Below, one piece after another: positions 46,297 to 55,840 of a DNA stretch of 64,000 bases (the first letter of the stretch is position 1; each line of letters starts with the position of its first letter). The notes beneath the pieces were generated by a model, which was not told the DNA's origin, ran no database searches, and worked only from the letters and a program-made list of their open reading frames with translations. The translations under genes were made by a program, and so were the position numbers. The stretch is from Luteibacter yeojuensis (GTDB lineage Bacteria; Pseudomonadota; Gammaproteobacteria; Xanthomonadales; Rhodanobacteraceae), in assembly GCF_000964085.1 (NCBI RefSeq), contig NZ_JZRB01000035.1:35015-99014 (forward strand), given 5' to 3'.

Positions 46297-49200
46297 TTAG
46301 CCGACCCACGTGCGCGCGTTACGGAACATCCGCATCCACGGCGAATCCTCGCCCCACGGCTCGGGGTGCCAGCTGAGCTGGGCCGTACGGAACACGCGCT
46401 CGGGGTGCGGCATCATGATCATGACGCGGCCATCGGCGGCGGTGAACGCGGTGAGGCCGCCCGGCGAGCCGTTCGGGTTCAGGGGATAATGCTCGGTGGG
46501 CTTGCCGCGGTTATCGACGAACCGCGCGGCGGCGTGGCTCTTCGACGGGCTGCACACCATGGGGAAGTGCACGCGGCCCTCGCCATGCGCCACGGCCACG
46601 GGCAGGCGCGAACCGGCCATGCCACGGAAGAAGATGCTGCCCGAGTCGAGGATTTCGATGGTGGCCAGGCGCGCCTCGTACTGCTCCGACTGGTTGCGCA
46701 GGAACTGCGGCCAGTGCTTCGCATCGGGGATGATGTCCTTCAGCTGCGACATCATCTGGCAGCCATTGCACACGCCCAGCGCGAACTTGCTGCCGTCCTC
46801 GAAGAAGCGCGCGAACTGCTCGCGCAGCGCGTCGTTGTACAGGATGGACGTGGCCCAGCCACGGCCGGCGCCAAGCACGTCGCCGTACGAGAAACCACCG
46901 CAGGCCGCCAGGCCGCGGAAATCCTTCAGGTGGTGGCGGCCGGTGGCGAGGTCGGTCATGTGCACGTCGACCGCGTCGAAGCCGGCGCGGGTGAACGCGG
47001 CGGCCATCTCGACCTGGCCGTTGACGCCCTGCTCGCGCAGGATGGCCACGCGCGGGCGCACGCCCGTGGCGATGTACGGCGCGGCCACGTCGTCGGCGAT
47101 ATCGAACGTGAGCTTCGGCGAGAGGCCCTCGTCGGCATCGTCGAGGCGCCACTCGCTTTCCTGGTCGGCGCTGGCCGGGTTATCGCGCAGGCGCTGCATG
47201 GCGTGGCTGGTTTCATTCCACGCGCGGAACAGCTCGGTCCAGTTCCACTTGAACGGCGTCTCGCCGTTCAGATGCAGCTTGATGCCGAGTTTTTCCTTCG
47301 GGCGGCCCACGTGGTGGGTCATGCCGGCGAGGTTGTGTTTCACCAGCAGCTGCTCGAACGCCTCGCGGTTGGCGCTGGCCACCTGCACCACGGCGCCCAG
47401 CTCCTCGTTGAAGAGCGCGCGCAGCGTGGCCTCTGCCCAGCCGTCGAGGCGGATGTCGAGGCCGCAATGGCCGGCGAAGGCCATCTCGAGCAGGGTGACG
47501 ATGGCGCCGCCGTCGGAGCGATCGTGGTAGGCCAGCAGCAGGCCCGAGCGGTTCGCTTCCTGCACCAGCTCGAACATGGCGCGCAGGCGCTTCGGGTCGT
47601 CCAGGTCAGGCGGCACCCCGCCGCCGCGGTTGAACACCTGGGTGAGCGCCGAGCCGCCGAGGCGGTCGCGGCCCACGCCGAGGTCGATGAGCCACAGGTC
47701 GGTGTCGCCGCGGTCGAGCTTCAGCTGCGGCGTGAGCACGCGGCGCACGTCGTCGACGCGGGCGAAGCCGGTGATGACCAGCGACACCGGCGAGACGGTC
47801 TTCTGCTTCTTGCCGTTCTCGTCGTTCCATACCGTCTGCATGTGCAAGGAATCCTTGCCCACCGGGATGGCGATATCGAGTTCGGGGCAGAGCTCCATGC
47901 CGACGGCGCGCACGGCGTCGAACAGCGCGGCGTCTTCGCCCGGGTGGTTCACGGCGGCCATCCAGTTGGCGGACAGGCGCATTTCTTCGAGCTTGAGCGG
48001 CGCGGCGGCCATGTTGGTGATGGCTTCGCCCACCGCCATGCGCGCGGCGTCGGCGCTGTTGAGCAACGCCACCGGGGCGCGCTCGGCCATGGCCATGGCC
48101 TCGCCCACGTAGCCGTCGAAGTCGGTCATGGTCACCGCGACATCGGCCACGGGCACCTGCCACGGCCCGACCATCTGGTCGCGCGCGTTGAGGCCGCCGA
48201 CGGTGCGGTCGCCGATGGTGATCAGGAAGTTCTTGCTGCCGACGACCGGCAGGCGCAGGACGCGGTTGAGCGCCTCGTCCATGCCGATGCCGCTGAGATC
48301 GGCCACCAGGTCGACGCGCGGCTTCACGCGATGCGCGTCGCGGTGCATTCGCGGCGGCTTGCCGAACAGCACGTCCATGCCCAGGTCGATGACGGTGAGG
48401 TCGCGGCGCGGATCGCGCACGATGAGGCGCGGATCGGCCGTGGCTTCGCCCACCACCGCGAACGGGCAGCGCTCGCGCGTGCACCAGGCTTCGAACTGCG
48501 CGATATCGTCCGGCCCGATGGCGAGGACGTAGCGCTCCTGCGATTCGTTGCTCCACACCTGCATGGGCGAGAGCGTCGGGTCGTCGCAGGGCACCTTCGA
48601 CAGGTCGATGATGCCGCCCACGCCGGCGTCGTTGAGGATCTCGGGGATGGCGTTGGAAAGGCCACCCGCGCCGACGTCGTGGATGCTGACGATGGGGTTC
48701 TTCTCGCCCATGGCCCAGCACGCGTCGATGACCTGCTGCGCGCGGCGCTCCATCTCGGGGTTATCGCGCTGCACGGAGGCGAAATCGAGTTCCGCGCTGG
48801 ACGTGCCCGACGACACCGACGAGGCGGCGCCGCCGCCCAGGCCGATGAGCATGGCGGGGCCACCGAGCACGATGACCTTGTCGCCCGGGCGCACGTCGCG
48901 CTTCTGTACGTGGCCATCGCGGATGGCGGCGAGGCCACCGGCGATCATGATGGGCTTGTCGTAGCCGCGGCGGACGCCCTTGTCACCCGTTTCCAGTTCG
49001 AACGTGCGGAAGTAGCCGCCGAGCGCGGGGCGGCCGAACTCGTTGTTGAACGCGGCGGCACCCAGCGGGCCATCGCGCATGATCTCGAACGCGCTGGCCA
49101 TGCGCGGCGGCAGCGGGCGCGGGGTTTCCCACGGGCGCGGCGTGCCGGGGATGCGCAGGTGCGAGACCGAGAAACCGGTGAGGCCGGCCTTCGGCTTGCC

Positions 49201-50160
49201 GCCGCGGCCCGTGGCGCCCTCGTCGCGGATCTCGCCGCCCGAGCCCGTCGCGGCGCCCGGCCACGGTGCGATGGCCGTGGGGTGGTTGTGCGTCTCGACC
49301 TTGATGGCGTACGGCGCGGGTTCCTTCACCGTGCGGAACACGCCGTCTTCCGGGCTCACGAACAGGCGGTTGCCCTCGTAGCCTTCGATCACCGCCGCGT
49401 TGTCCTTGTAGGCGCTGAGCGTGAACTTCGGCGAATGCTTGTGCGTGTTCTTGATCATGCCGAACAGCGAGGCGTCCTGCGCCTGGCCGTCGAGGGTCCA
49501 CGTGGCGTTGAACACCTTGTGGCGGCAGTGCTCGGAGTTGGCCTGCGCGAACATCATCAGCTCGGCGTCGGTGGGCGCGCGGCCCATCTCGCCGTACCGC
49601 TCGGCAAGGTAGTCGATCTCGTCGTCGGCCAGGGCCAGGCCGAGATCCTTGTTGGCGGTGGCCAGCGCGGCGAGGGCATCGCCGCCGAGCTCGACGCGGC
49701 CCAGGTCGCCCGGGGTGCCGGCGAGGAACAGGCCACCGGCATGGTCGAGCGAATCGAGCGGGCTCTGCACCATCGGGTCGCAGAAGGCCGTCATCACCTG
49801 GGCGTAGCTGGGGGCCGTCTCGGCCGGCATGCCGGTGACCTGCCAGGCCACGCCGCGCTCCACCCGGCGCACGTCGAAACCGGCGCCGTGGAGGATATCG
49901 GTGGCCTTGCTGGACCAGGGGGAGATGGTGCCCAGGCGCGGAACCACCCAGAAGGTGGCGGTTTCCGGCTGGCCGGCCTTGGCCTCGAGCACGGCCAGGA
50001 GGCGCGCGCGGGCGTCGCCTTCAGGGGCCTGCGCGGCATCCACGAAATACACGAACCAGGCTGCCTGCACGCGGGTCCCGTGGTGCAAGGACTCCAGGTG
50101 GGCATTGAGGCGTTCGAGGCGAAACGGCGAGAGGGCGCTCTGCCCGTCGAGTGCGATCAT
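46297..50160 (-). CDS. purL: Phosphoribosylformylglycinamidine synthase
   Basis: The large single-chain FGAM synthase, 1287 residues, as in other gammaproteobacteria. The order is N-terminal PurS-like domain (about 1-150), linker, AIR-synthase-like domains with [46 protein letters not shown] and YHDRSDGG, and a C-terminal glutaminase with catalytic Cys in CNGCQM and His/Glu in PHPERVFR. It makes FGAM from FGAR, Gln and ATP. The gene begins at ATG 50160 and ends directly before the glycosyltransferase GTG. Confidence 0.97.
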   Translation of the reverse strand: MIALDGQSALSPFRLERLNAHLESLHHGTRVQAAWFVYFVDAAQAPEGDARARLLAVLEAKAGQPETATFWVVPRLGTISPWSSKATDILHGAGFDVRRVERGVAWQVTGMPAETAPSYAQVMTAFCDPMVQSPLDSLDHAGGLFLAGTPGDLGRVELGGDALAALATANKDLGLALADDEIDYLAERYGEMGRAPTDAELMMFAQANSEHCRHKVFNATWTLDGQAQDASLFGMIKNTHKHSPKFTLSAYKDNAAVIEGYEGNRLFVSPEDGVFRTVKEPAPYAIKVETHNHPTAIAPWPGAATGSGGEIRDEGATGRGGKPKAGLTGFSVSHLRIPGTPRPWETPRPLPPRMASAFEIMRDGPLGAAAFNNEFGRPALGGYFRTFELETGDKGVRRGYDKPIMIAGGLAAIRDGHVQKRDVRPGDKVIVLGGPAMLIGLGGGAASSVSSGTSSAELDFASVQRDNPEMERRAQQVIDACWAMGEKNPIVSIHDVGAGGLSNAIPEILNDAGVGGIIDLSKVPCDDPTLSPMQVWSNESQERYVLAIGPDDIAQFEAWCTRERCPFAVVGEATADPRLIVRDPRRDLTVIDLGMDVLFGKPPRMHRDAHRVKPRVDLVADLSGIGMDEALNRVLRLPVVGSKNFLITIGDRTVGGLNARDQMVGPWQVPVADVAVTMTDFDGYVGEAMAMAERAPVALLNSADAARMAVGEAITNMAAAPLKLEEMRLSANWMAAVNHPGEDAALFDAVRAVGMELCPELDIAIPVGKDSLHMQTVWNDENGKKQKTVSPVSLVITGFARVDDVRRVLTPQLKLDRGDTDLWLIDLGVGRDRLGGSALTQVFNRGGGVPPDLDDPKRLRAMFELVQEANRSGLLLAYHDRSDGGAIVTLLEMAFAGHCGLDIRLDGWAEATLRALFNEELGAVVQVASANREAFEQLLVKHNLAGMTHHVGRPKEKLGIKLHLNGETPFKWNWTELFRAWNETSHAMQRLRDNPASADQESEWRLDDADEGLSPKLTFDIADDVAAPYIATGVRPRVAILREQGVNGQVEMAAAFTRAGFDAVDVHMTDLATGRHHLKDFRGLAACGGFSYGDVLGAGRGWATSILYNDALREQFARFFEDGSKFALGVCNGCQMMSQLKDIIPDAKHWPQFLRNQSEQYEARLATIEILDSGSIFFRGMAGSRLPVAVAHGEGRVHFPMVCSPSKSHAAARFVDNRGKPTEHYPLNPNGSPGGLTAFTAADGRVMIMMPHPERVFRTAQLSWHPEPWGEDSPWMRMFRNARTWVG

Positions 50161-50192
50161 GCGGGGGGAAAAGGCGCTGGAGGAAAACGCCT

Positions 50193-50198
50193 ATTCTA
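50193..50198 (-). promoter_or_regulatory. Possible purL -10 box (TAGAAT)
   Basis: On the minus strand TAGAAT lies about 33 bases before the purL ATG. It matches five of six positions, but no convincing -35 precedes it. Confidence 0.35.
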
Positions 50199-50249
50199 CA
50201 TGATGTTGCGGGACAGCATCCGGCCGCCCCCACCACCCGCCCCAGCCAT

Positions 50250-50271
50250 GTGGGAGCGCGCTAGCGCGCGA
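50250..50271 (+). repeat. Single REP arm between dsbC and purL
   Basis: GTGGGAGC followed by the GCGCTAGCGCGCGA hairpin variant, with a different loop (TA) from other copies. It stands alone without a partner arm. Confidence 0.78.
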
Positions 50272-50278
50272 TGGCCCC

Positions 50279-51043
50279 TCAACCGCCCCCAACAGTCCCC
50301 GCAGGCGCATTGACCGCCTTGAGCAACTGCGCCGGCGTGAGGTACCCCCCCACCACGTCGCCGTTCTCGGTCACCACCGTGGGGGTGCCGTTGACGCCCA
50401 GGCGCTCGCCCAGCTCGAACTCATCCTTCACCGGGTTGGTGCAGGTGGCGGCCTTGACGTCGGCGCCCTTCATGGCCTGGTTGAAGGCGTTCTTGCGGTC
50501 GGAGGCGCACCACACCGAGACGGCCTTGGTGTACGACGGGGTGTCGTTGCCGCCCGTGGTCTTGACGCCTTCGCGCGGCCAGAACACGTATTCCACCGCG
50601 ATGCCCTGCTTGTTGTACTCGTCGATGTGCGCGTGCAGCTGGCGGCAGAAGCCGCAGTCGACGTCGGTGAACACGGTGACGGTGTGCTTGGGGTTCGGCG
50701 GCGAGAACACGAGGCGCTGCGACGCCGGCACCTTGGCCAGCGCGGCCTTGCGCGTGGCGGCCCACGCGGCGGCGGAGACATCGGTCTTGCTCTTCAGGTC
50801 GATGAGGTTGCCGTTGAGCATGTAGCGGCCGTCGGCGCTGACATACACCATGCGCCCGGACGCCACCACCTGGTAGAAGCCGGGCATGGGCGCGGCTTCG
50901 ACGCTATCGACCTTGATATCGGGGCCCAGGGCCTCGACGGCGGCGCGGACGGCCTTGGTCTCGTCGGCGGCGGGCGGGGTCGCGGCGGCGGCCGAGAGGG
51001 CGAACGTGCCGGCCAGTAATGCCGGGAGGATCTTCTTCAACAT
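50279..51043 (-). CDS. dsbC: Thiol:disulfide interchange protein DsbC
   Basis: A periplasmic disulfide isomerase of 254 residues. Signal peptide about 1-20 (SAAA), an N-terminal dimerisation domain with YVSADGRYMLNGNLIDL, then a thioredoxin-like domain with CGFC (Cys130, Cys133), a second Cys pair (179 and 201), and cis-Pro in GVNGTPTVV (Pro221). It reshuffles wrong disulfides and would be kept reduced by DsbD. The xerD-dsbC order matches E. coli, where recJ follows; here purL follows instead. Confidence 0.95.
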   Translation of the reverse strand: MLKKILPALLAGTFALSAAAATPPAADETKAVRAAVEALGPDIKVDSVEAAPMPGFYQVVASGRMVYVSADGRYMLNGNLIDLKSKTDVSAAAWAATRKAALAKVPASQRLVFSPPNPKHTVTVFTDVDCGFCRQLHAHIDEYNKQGIAVEYVFWPREGVKTTGGNDTPSYTKAVSVWCASDRKNAFNQAMKGADVKAATCTNPVKDEFELGERLGVNGTPTVVTENGDVVGGYLTPAQLLKAVNAPAGTVGGG

Positions 51044-51134
51044 CGGTACGGCTCCATGGATACCGGGGGATTCCGCGAGCCCGCTTGGAACGCATGGCGC
51101 GCGATCGGTTCCCCCGATTGTGGCACGGGCGAGG

Positions 51135-52049
51135 TTAACCGCGCGGGTGATGCTGGGCGTGAAGGCGCTTCAGGCCTTCCTTCGCCACCAGCGTGTAGAT
51201 CTGCGTGGTGCTGAGCGCGCTGTGCCCCAGCAGCATCTGCAGGGCGCGCAGGTCGGCACCGTGGTTGAGCAGGTGCGTGGCGAACGAATGCCGCAGCACA
51301 TGTGGCGAGACGCGCTTGGCGGGGATGCCCACCTGCATGGCGTAGCGCTTCACCAGGGTCCAGAACTGCTGGCGGGTCATGGCGTCGCCGCGCCGGGTGA
51401 GGAACAGGGCCAGTGGCTGCCCGTGCCCCTTCGCGAGGAGCGGGCGCGCCTCGGCGAGGTAGCGCTCGACATGCGCCAGCGCCTCCTCGCCCACGGGCAC
51501 CAGGCGGTCCTTGCCGCCCTTGCCGGTGACGCGCAGCACGCCTTGCCGAGGGTTGAGCCCCGCCAGCGGCAGGTCGACCAGTTCCGATACGCGCAGGCCC
51601 GATGAGTACATCAATTCGAGCATGGCGCGGTCGCGCTGGCCGAGCGGCGTGGCGCTGTCGGGGGCCACGATGAGCGCCTCGATCTCGCGTTCGGCAAGCG
51701 CCTTGGGCAGGCCGCGCGGCATCTTCGGTCGCTGCATCAGCAGCGTGGGGTCCTCGCGTGCGCCCTCGTCGCGCGCCAGGTGCGCGTAGAAGCGGCGGAA
51801 CGCGCTTTGCCGCCGCGCCATGCTGCGCACCGACACCGGCTGGCTGCCGTGGTAAGCGGAGATATCCTCGCGCGTGGCGGTGGCCAGGCCATGGCCACGT
51901 GCCTCTAGCCAGCGCGAGAGCTGGCTGAGATCACGCCGGTATGCTTCAAGCGTGCGCTCGGCCAGGCCATCCTCGGACCACACGCGCTCGATGAAGCGAT
52001 CGATGAGGCGCGCATCGGCGGCGTTCGTTTCGGCGTGGCTTTCCGTCAT
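51135..52049 (-). CDS. xerD: Tyrosine recombinase XerD
   Basis: A 304-residue tyrosine recombinase that resolves chromosome dimers at dif with XerC. The full catalytic set is present: Arg153, Lys177, His250, Arg253, His276 and nucleophile Tyr285 (HVLRHSFATHLL, LGHSALSTTQIY). Core sequences GTGGKD-type GKGGKDR and the N-terminal SAM-like domain (RTLEAYRRDLSQLSRWL) match XerD rather than XerC, and the dsbC neighbour supports this. ATG 52049 chosen; 20 bases to the divergent RDD gene. Confidence 0.93.
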   Translation of the reverse strand: MTESHAETNAADARLIDRFIERVWSEDGLAERTLEAYRRDLSQLSRWLEARGHGLATATREDISAYHGSQPVSVRSMARRQSAFRRFYAHLARDEGAREDPTLLMQRPKMPRGLPKALAEREIEALIVAPDSATPLGQRDRAMLELMYSSGLRVSELVDLPLAGLNPRQGVLRVTGKGGKDRLVPVGEEALAHVERYLAEARPLLAKGHGQPLALFLTRRGDAMTRQQFWTLVKRYAMQVGIPAKRVSPHVLRHSFATHLLNHGADLRALQMLLGHSALSTTQIYTLVAKEGLKRLHAQHHPRG

Positions 52050-52069
52050 GGCCCGATCATAATGGCCCG

Positions 52070-52549
52070 ATGAGCACAATGCCCCTACCCGCCCCTGCCT
52101 GGCGCCGCTTCGCGGCCATCGTGTACGACGTGCTGGCCGTGGTGGCCATCGTGATGGTGGTGGGTCTCATCGCGCAGATGGCCACGGGCGGCCAGGTCGC
52201 CGATGCGAAGGGGCACCTCGTGGCGTGGTGGTACCAGCCGCTGCAGGCGGTGGTCGTGGGTGCGTATTTCTTTTTCTCATGGACGCGTGGCGGGCAGACG
52301 CTGGGCATGCGGCCGTGGAAGATCCGCGTGGTGTCGCGCGATGGCGCGGCCGTGGGTGCGGTGCAGGGCCTGGTGCGGCTCGTTGTAGCCGGGCTGCCGG
52401 TGTTGTTGCTGCTGCTCTACGGCGTCGCGTCGTTGCAGGTGGCGTTGCTGGCACCGCTGGTGGGGTGGGCTGTCATCCTGCTGCCGTCGTTCGTGGATGC
52501 GCGGCGGCGTGGGTTGCATGACATGGTGGCGCGGACCGAGGTTCGTTGA
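52070..52549 (+). CDS. RDD-family membrane protein
   Basis: A 159-residue protein with three to four hydrophobic segments. The RDD pattern is APAWRRFAAIVYDVLAVVAIV at the N-terminus (the usual Arg plus YD), WTRGGQTLGMRPWKIRVVSRDG in the middle and RRRGLHDMVARTEVR at the end. The function is unknown; some relatives take part in ion or osmolyte transport. Divergent from xerD. Confidence 0.88.
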   Translation: MSTMPLPAPAWRRFAAIVYDVLAVVAIVMVVGLIAQMATGGQVADAKGHLVAWWYQPLQAVVVGAYFFFSWTRGGQTLGMRPWKIRVVSRDGAAVGAVQGLVRLVVAGLPVLLLLLYGVASLQVALLAPLVGWAVILLPSFVDARRRGLHDMVARTEVR

Positions 52550-52554
52550 GGGAA

Positions 52555-52576
52555 TCGCGCGCAAGCGCGCTCCCAC
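52555..52576 (-). repeat. Single inverted REP arm after the RDD gene
   Basis: The arm of the GCGC type (TCGCGCGCAAGCGCGCTCCCAC) between convergent RDD and TonB-like A genes. Confidence 0.78.
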
Positions 52577-52588
52577 AGGGCGAGGGCG

Positions 52589-54583
52589 TCATTTGAATGT
52601 GTCGCTCGCCGGCACCCATGATCCGCTCGCTTGTGGCGCAGCCTGCACGTTGATCTTGATGCTGGGCTCGCAGCCGGGCGGCGGCGGGCCACCGGCGATG
52701 CGCGCGGTGGTGCAGAACGCGGTGTTGTCGATGGGCTGCCCCGTGGCGGCCACGGTGCTGGCGTTCGCGGGCGGCAGGTTCTCGGCCGGCGGCTTCGACG
52801 GCAGGGTCTGGTTCCTCACCAGCTTGTCGGGCTCGGAGGGCTTGGGCGGCGGGTCGCCGCCGCAGCCCAGCGTAAGCAGTGAAATGGCCTGCTTCATCGC
52901 GCCGCCCGAAGCACCCGGCCCGGCCGTGCAATTGATGCGCACGCCGCGCGGCAGCGGGATGGTGAACTTCACCGTGGCCGCTTCGACGCCGTGGCGCAGG
53001 GCCGTATCCACCGAGCTCTCGCCCTTCGGCGTCCACGCGTCGTCGAAGCGCGTGGCCTTGTAATCGATGTGCACGCGCGCGCCGTTCTGCGGCACGACGT
53101 TGCCGCGCGGCTTGAGCTCGACGTACGCGCCGACCTGGCCGGCCTTGTCACCCTGGCCACCCGCCACGCCATCGGTGCGCTGGGAGGTGCCATTGGCACC
53201 CGTAAGACGTTCGCCTTCGTCCGTGCCCTTCGCGGCGCCGGGCTTGCCGGTATCGGCCGCGGCACCGGGCGTGTTCGTGCCCGCGCTCGCCGCCGTCGCC
53301 TCGCCCGCCGCCGATGGCGCACCCGGTTCACCCTCGCTCGGCGCGCTGCGACGGTCGCTGGCCGCCTTGCCCTGTTCGTTCTGCGCCTGCGCCGTGGCCT
53401 CGCCCGCGGCATTGTCGCCCGGGGCCTCGCCAGGCGGCGCGGGCGTGGTGTCGGCGCCAGCGACCGGGCGCTGCAGTTCGCCTGGTGCCACGGCGGGCGC
53501 CTGCACCGCGGGCCGTGCGACATCGGCCACGGGCGCGGACACGGTCGGTTTCGCGGCGGCGTCGGGCAGCGGCACGGCCGCGAGCTCCGCCTCGGCCTCG
53601 ACGGCGGGCGCGCGCACGGTGTCGACGGCGATCTTCGGCGGCACCGGGCGCGATACATCGGGCGTGACCTGCGGCGCGGGTGGCGCGGCGGGTTCCTGCG
53701 CGATGGCCGGCAACGGCGTTTCCTGCGGGGTCGGTGGCGCCGAACTTTCCTGAACTTCGGGGCGCGGCACCGTGGCCAGCGTCATCGTGGTGGTGGGCAC
53801 CGGCGTGGTCTTTTCGGCGGTGATCTGCGGCGGCGTCGGCATCGTGGTGGGCTGGGATGCCGGAATGGGCGGCAGCGCCAGCGACGCGGGCGGTGGCATG
53901 GCCTCGGTGCCCTCGGCCTGTGCCTTGCGCACGGGTTCGGGCTGGAAGCGCGGCGGCGTCACCTGCGGCTTCGGCGTATCCATGGCAAGGTCCGGCGGCG
54001 CGGGCGTGGGCAACGGCACCTGCTGCAACTCGGGTTGCTTCGGCGGCGCGGTGGGCTGCACCAGCGGTTTTTCCGCCACGGCCTGCACGCTCGGCGGCGG
54101 CGCCTTGGGCTTCGGCGCGGGCGGGGTGGGCGGCGGCGGTGCGGCGGGCGTGGCGATGGCCGGCGCGGCCTTGTTGGCCGCCGCGACGGCCGCCGCGTGC
54201 GAGCCGCGCGACGCACGGCTGGCAACGGCCTTGGTGGTGGCCTTCTTCGCCTTCGCGACAGGGGCCTTCGACGGTGTGCCACGCACGGGCGGCACGGGCG
54301 CGGGCGGCTTGTCGATCAGGCGCACCTGCAAGGCATCGGGGTTATCCGGTTCCGGCGGCGGCGGCAGCACCTCGTACGCCGGGCCGAGCACCATGCCGAA
54401 GAAGAACAGCAGGTGGATGATGATGGTGCCCACCCAGCCCGCGATGCGCCGCCCGCTCGGGCTCGGCTTCTGGCGCAGCTGCCGGCGATAGACCAGCGCG
54501 CCCATGGCCGCCTGGCGCGGGCCCAAGGGCAGCGAAGGGTCGGCGTCCTCGCGGTCGCTGTCCGGTGTGTAGTGGGTAGGCAT
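52589..54583 (-). CDS. TonB-like proline-rich membrane protein A (unassigned family)
   Basis: The 664-residue protein has a cytoplasmic start, one membrane helix at about 48-68 with a buried His57 (VGTIIIHLLFFF), then YEVLPPPPEP and a Pro/Ala/Lys-rich spacer of about 440 residues. A folded C-terminal domain (about 510-664) contains YKATRFDDAW and INC. The membrane His recalls TonB, which uses the proton-motive force with ExbB/ExbD, but the end is not the usual TonB domain. The last 160 residues hold four cysteines (INC, LGC, FC, GC). Protein B just upstream shares all these features, so the two are paralogs. It may energise outer-membrane receptors, but this is an inference. Confidence 0.72.
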   Translation of the reverse strand: MPTHYTPDSDREDADPSLPLGPRQAAMGALVYRRQLRQKPSPSGRRIAGWVGTIIIHLLFFFGMVLGPAYEVLPPPPEPDNPDALQVRLIDKPPAPVPPVRGTPSKAPVAKAKKATTKAVASRASRGSHAAAVAAANKAAPAIATPAAPPPPTPPAPKPKAPPPSVQAVAEKPLVQPTAPPKQPELQQVPLPTPAPPDLAMDTPKPQVTPPRFQPEPVRKAQAEGTEAMPPPASLALPPIPASQPTTMPTPPQITAEKTTPVPTTTMTLATVPRPEVQESSAPPTPQETPLPAIAQEPAAPPAPQVTPDVSRPVPPKIAVDTVRAPAVEAEAELAAVPLPDAAAKPTVSAPVADVARPAVQAPAVAPGELQRPVAGADTTPAPPGEAPGDNAAGEATAQAQNEQGKAASDRRSAPSEGEPGAPSAAGEATAASAGTNTPGAAADTGKPGAAKGTDEGERLTGANGTSQRTDGVAGGQGDKAGQVGAYVELKPRGNVVPQNGARVHIDYKATRFDDAWTPKGESSVDTALRHGVEAATVKFTIPLPRGVRINCTAGPGASGGAMKQAISLLTLGCGGDPPPKPSEPDKLVRNQTLPSKPPAENLPPANASTVAATGQPIDNTAFCTTARIAGGPPPPGCEPSIKINVQAAPQASGSWVPASDTFK

Positions 54584-54641
54584 CGGGCGCTAGTGTCCAT
54601 GCTGCGCGCACGGCGCACAATCGCGGCGTGCGGCGATGCCT

Positions 54642-55691
54642 TCACTTACCCGTGCGCCGCTCCTGTTCCTGCTTGTCCAGCTCGATTGCCTTCAGCGGCA
54701 CGTCGCTTGGGCAGCCTTGCGGCAGTGGCTTGTCGGCGCGGAACGCGGCGATGCATTCGGCCTCGCTGGGGGGCGGCACCACGTCGGGGCCATCGGCGAT
54801 GGGCTTGGCCGGCGCCATGTTGAGGCGGCCATCGGCGGACTTCGGTGGCGGCTTCGGCGGGTCGTTGGGGCGGCAACCCACGGGGAGGACGAACAGCACG
54901 GTGGCGCAGTTGATGCGCTGGCCGCCAATGTTCACTTCTTTCTTCAGCGTGGTGTTCTCGAGCGTCTTGCGCACGCCCGCCTGCAGCGCGGTTTCGTTGG
55001 GCGGCACCCAATCCTTCTCGAAGCGCGTTTCCTTGTACGTGACCGGGCCCTTGTGTGTCATGACGCCCGCATCGTCCGTCGGCTTGCGCGCGACGAAGTC
55101 GGCCTGGGTCGGTGCGTTGCCGCGCGGCGCGGGCGCGCTGCCCACGTTGATGCTGCCGTCCTTGCCATAGAGCTGCGGCGCGGCGGCGGCCGGCGCGGGC
55201 GTTGCCTCGTTTTCGGCAGGCGGCTCGTCCTTCGGTGGCTTCTTCGGCTTTGGGGGCTCGGGGCGGGTGGCCTCGGGCGAGCGCACTTTCGGCGGCGGCT
55301 CGCTGACGGGCGGCGGGGGCGGCACGTTGGCCTGGGGCGGCGGCGTGGCAGCGGGCTCGATGAAGCGCACCTCGAGCACGTCGGCCTTGTCGTCGGGCTG
55401 CGCATAGCCCACCAGCGGCTGCGGCTGCATTTCGTAGGCCACCAGCGCGAGGATAAGTACGTGCAGGATGATCGTGCCGACGATCGCCAGCGTGGCGCGC
55501 ACGCGGTCGCGCGGGCGCGGCCGGTGGCGGATGGCGCGCAGCGCCAGGATCGTGGCCGGGTCGATGGGATGCAGCCCATGGCGCCCGCCCGCCGCCGGCG
55601 TGAGCCGGTGCGGTTCGACGTGCGGCGGTGGCGCCTTGCCTGGGTATTGCACGCTGCGGGGGATCCCCTGTCGGGCCGTCGGGAAAGCCAT
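54642..55691 (-). CDS. TonB-like proline-rich membrane protein B (paralog of A)
   Basis: A 349-residue protein with one membrane helix at about 67-86 with His77 (VGTIILHVLILA), YEMQPQP, a Pro-rich spacer of about 110 residues and a C-terminal domain. It matches protein A at YKETRFEKDW and INC, and has cysteines in INC, VGC, EC and GC in the same order. The spacer is much shorter than in A. Tandem placement 58 bases apart points to duplication. The start is uncertain: ATG 55691 has no Shine-Dalgarno and its ribosome-binding region lies in a hairpin; GTG 55742 would add 17 residues. Confidence 0.7.
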   Translation of the reverse strand: MAFPTARQGIPRSVQYPGKAPPPHVEPHRLTPAAGGRHGLHPIDPATILALRAIRHRPRPRDRVRATLAIVGTIILHVLILALVAYEMQPQPLVGYAQPDDKADVLEVRFIEPAATPPPQANVPPPPPVSEPPPKVRSPEATRPEPPKPKKPPKDEPPAENEATPAPAAAAPQLYGKDGSINVGSAPAPRGNAPTQADFVARKPTDDAGVMTHKGPVTYKETRFEKDWVPPNETALQAGVRKTLENTTLKKEVNIGGQRINCATVLFVLPVGCRPNDPPKPPPKSADGRLNMAPAKPIADGPDVVPPPSEAECIAAFRADKPLPQGCPSDVPLKAIELDKQEQERRTGK

Positions 55692-55695
55692 ACAG

Positions 55696-55725
55696 CTTAG
55701 CGCGCCAGCCTGACCGCGCCCTAAG
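55696..55725 (-). promoter_or_regulatory. Hairpin just before the start of TonB-like B
   Basis: On the minus strand CTTAGGGCGC pairs with GCGCGCTAAG (one mismatch), and the stem ends four bases before ATG 55691. It could hide the ribosome-binding site, or be coding if GTG 55742 is the start. Confidence 0.4.
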
Positions 55726-55840
55726 CCTGCGCCTTCAGACACCCATGCGATCAGAAGATTCCCATACCACTTGATTCCGGCCCCGGATCGGAGAAGGCTG
55801 GGAGGACGGGGGGACCGCCATCCTTACGGAGGGTCGCATC

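Noticed and set aside
45673..50313. Plus-strand open frame of about 1550 codons
   Set aside because: Complete antisense shadow of purL with His/Arg/Glu-rich nonsense composition; purL has full motif support.
52991..54823. Plus-strand open frame of 610 codons rich in Arg/Gly
   Set aside because: Antisense to the Pro/Ala-rich spacer of TonB-like A; composition follows from the spacer.
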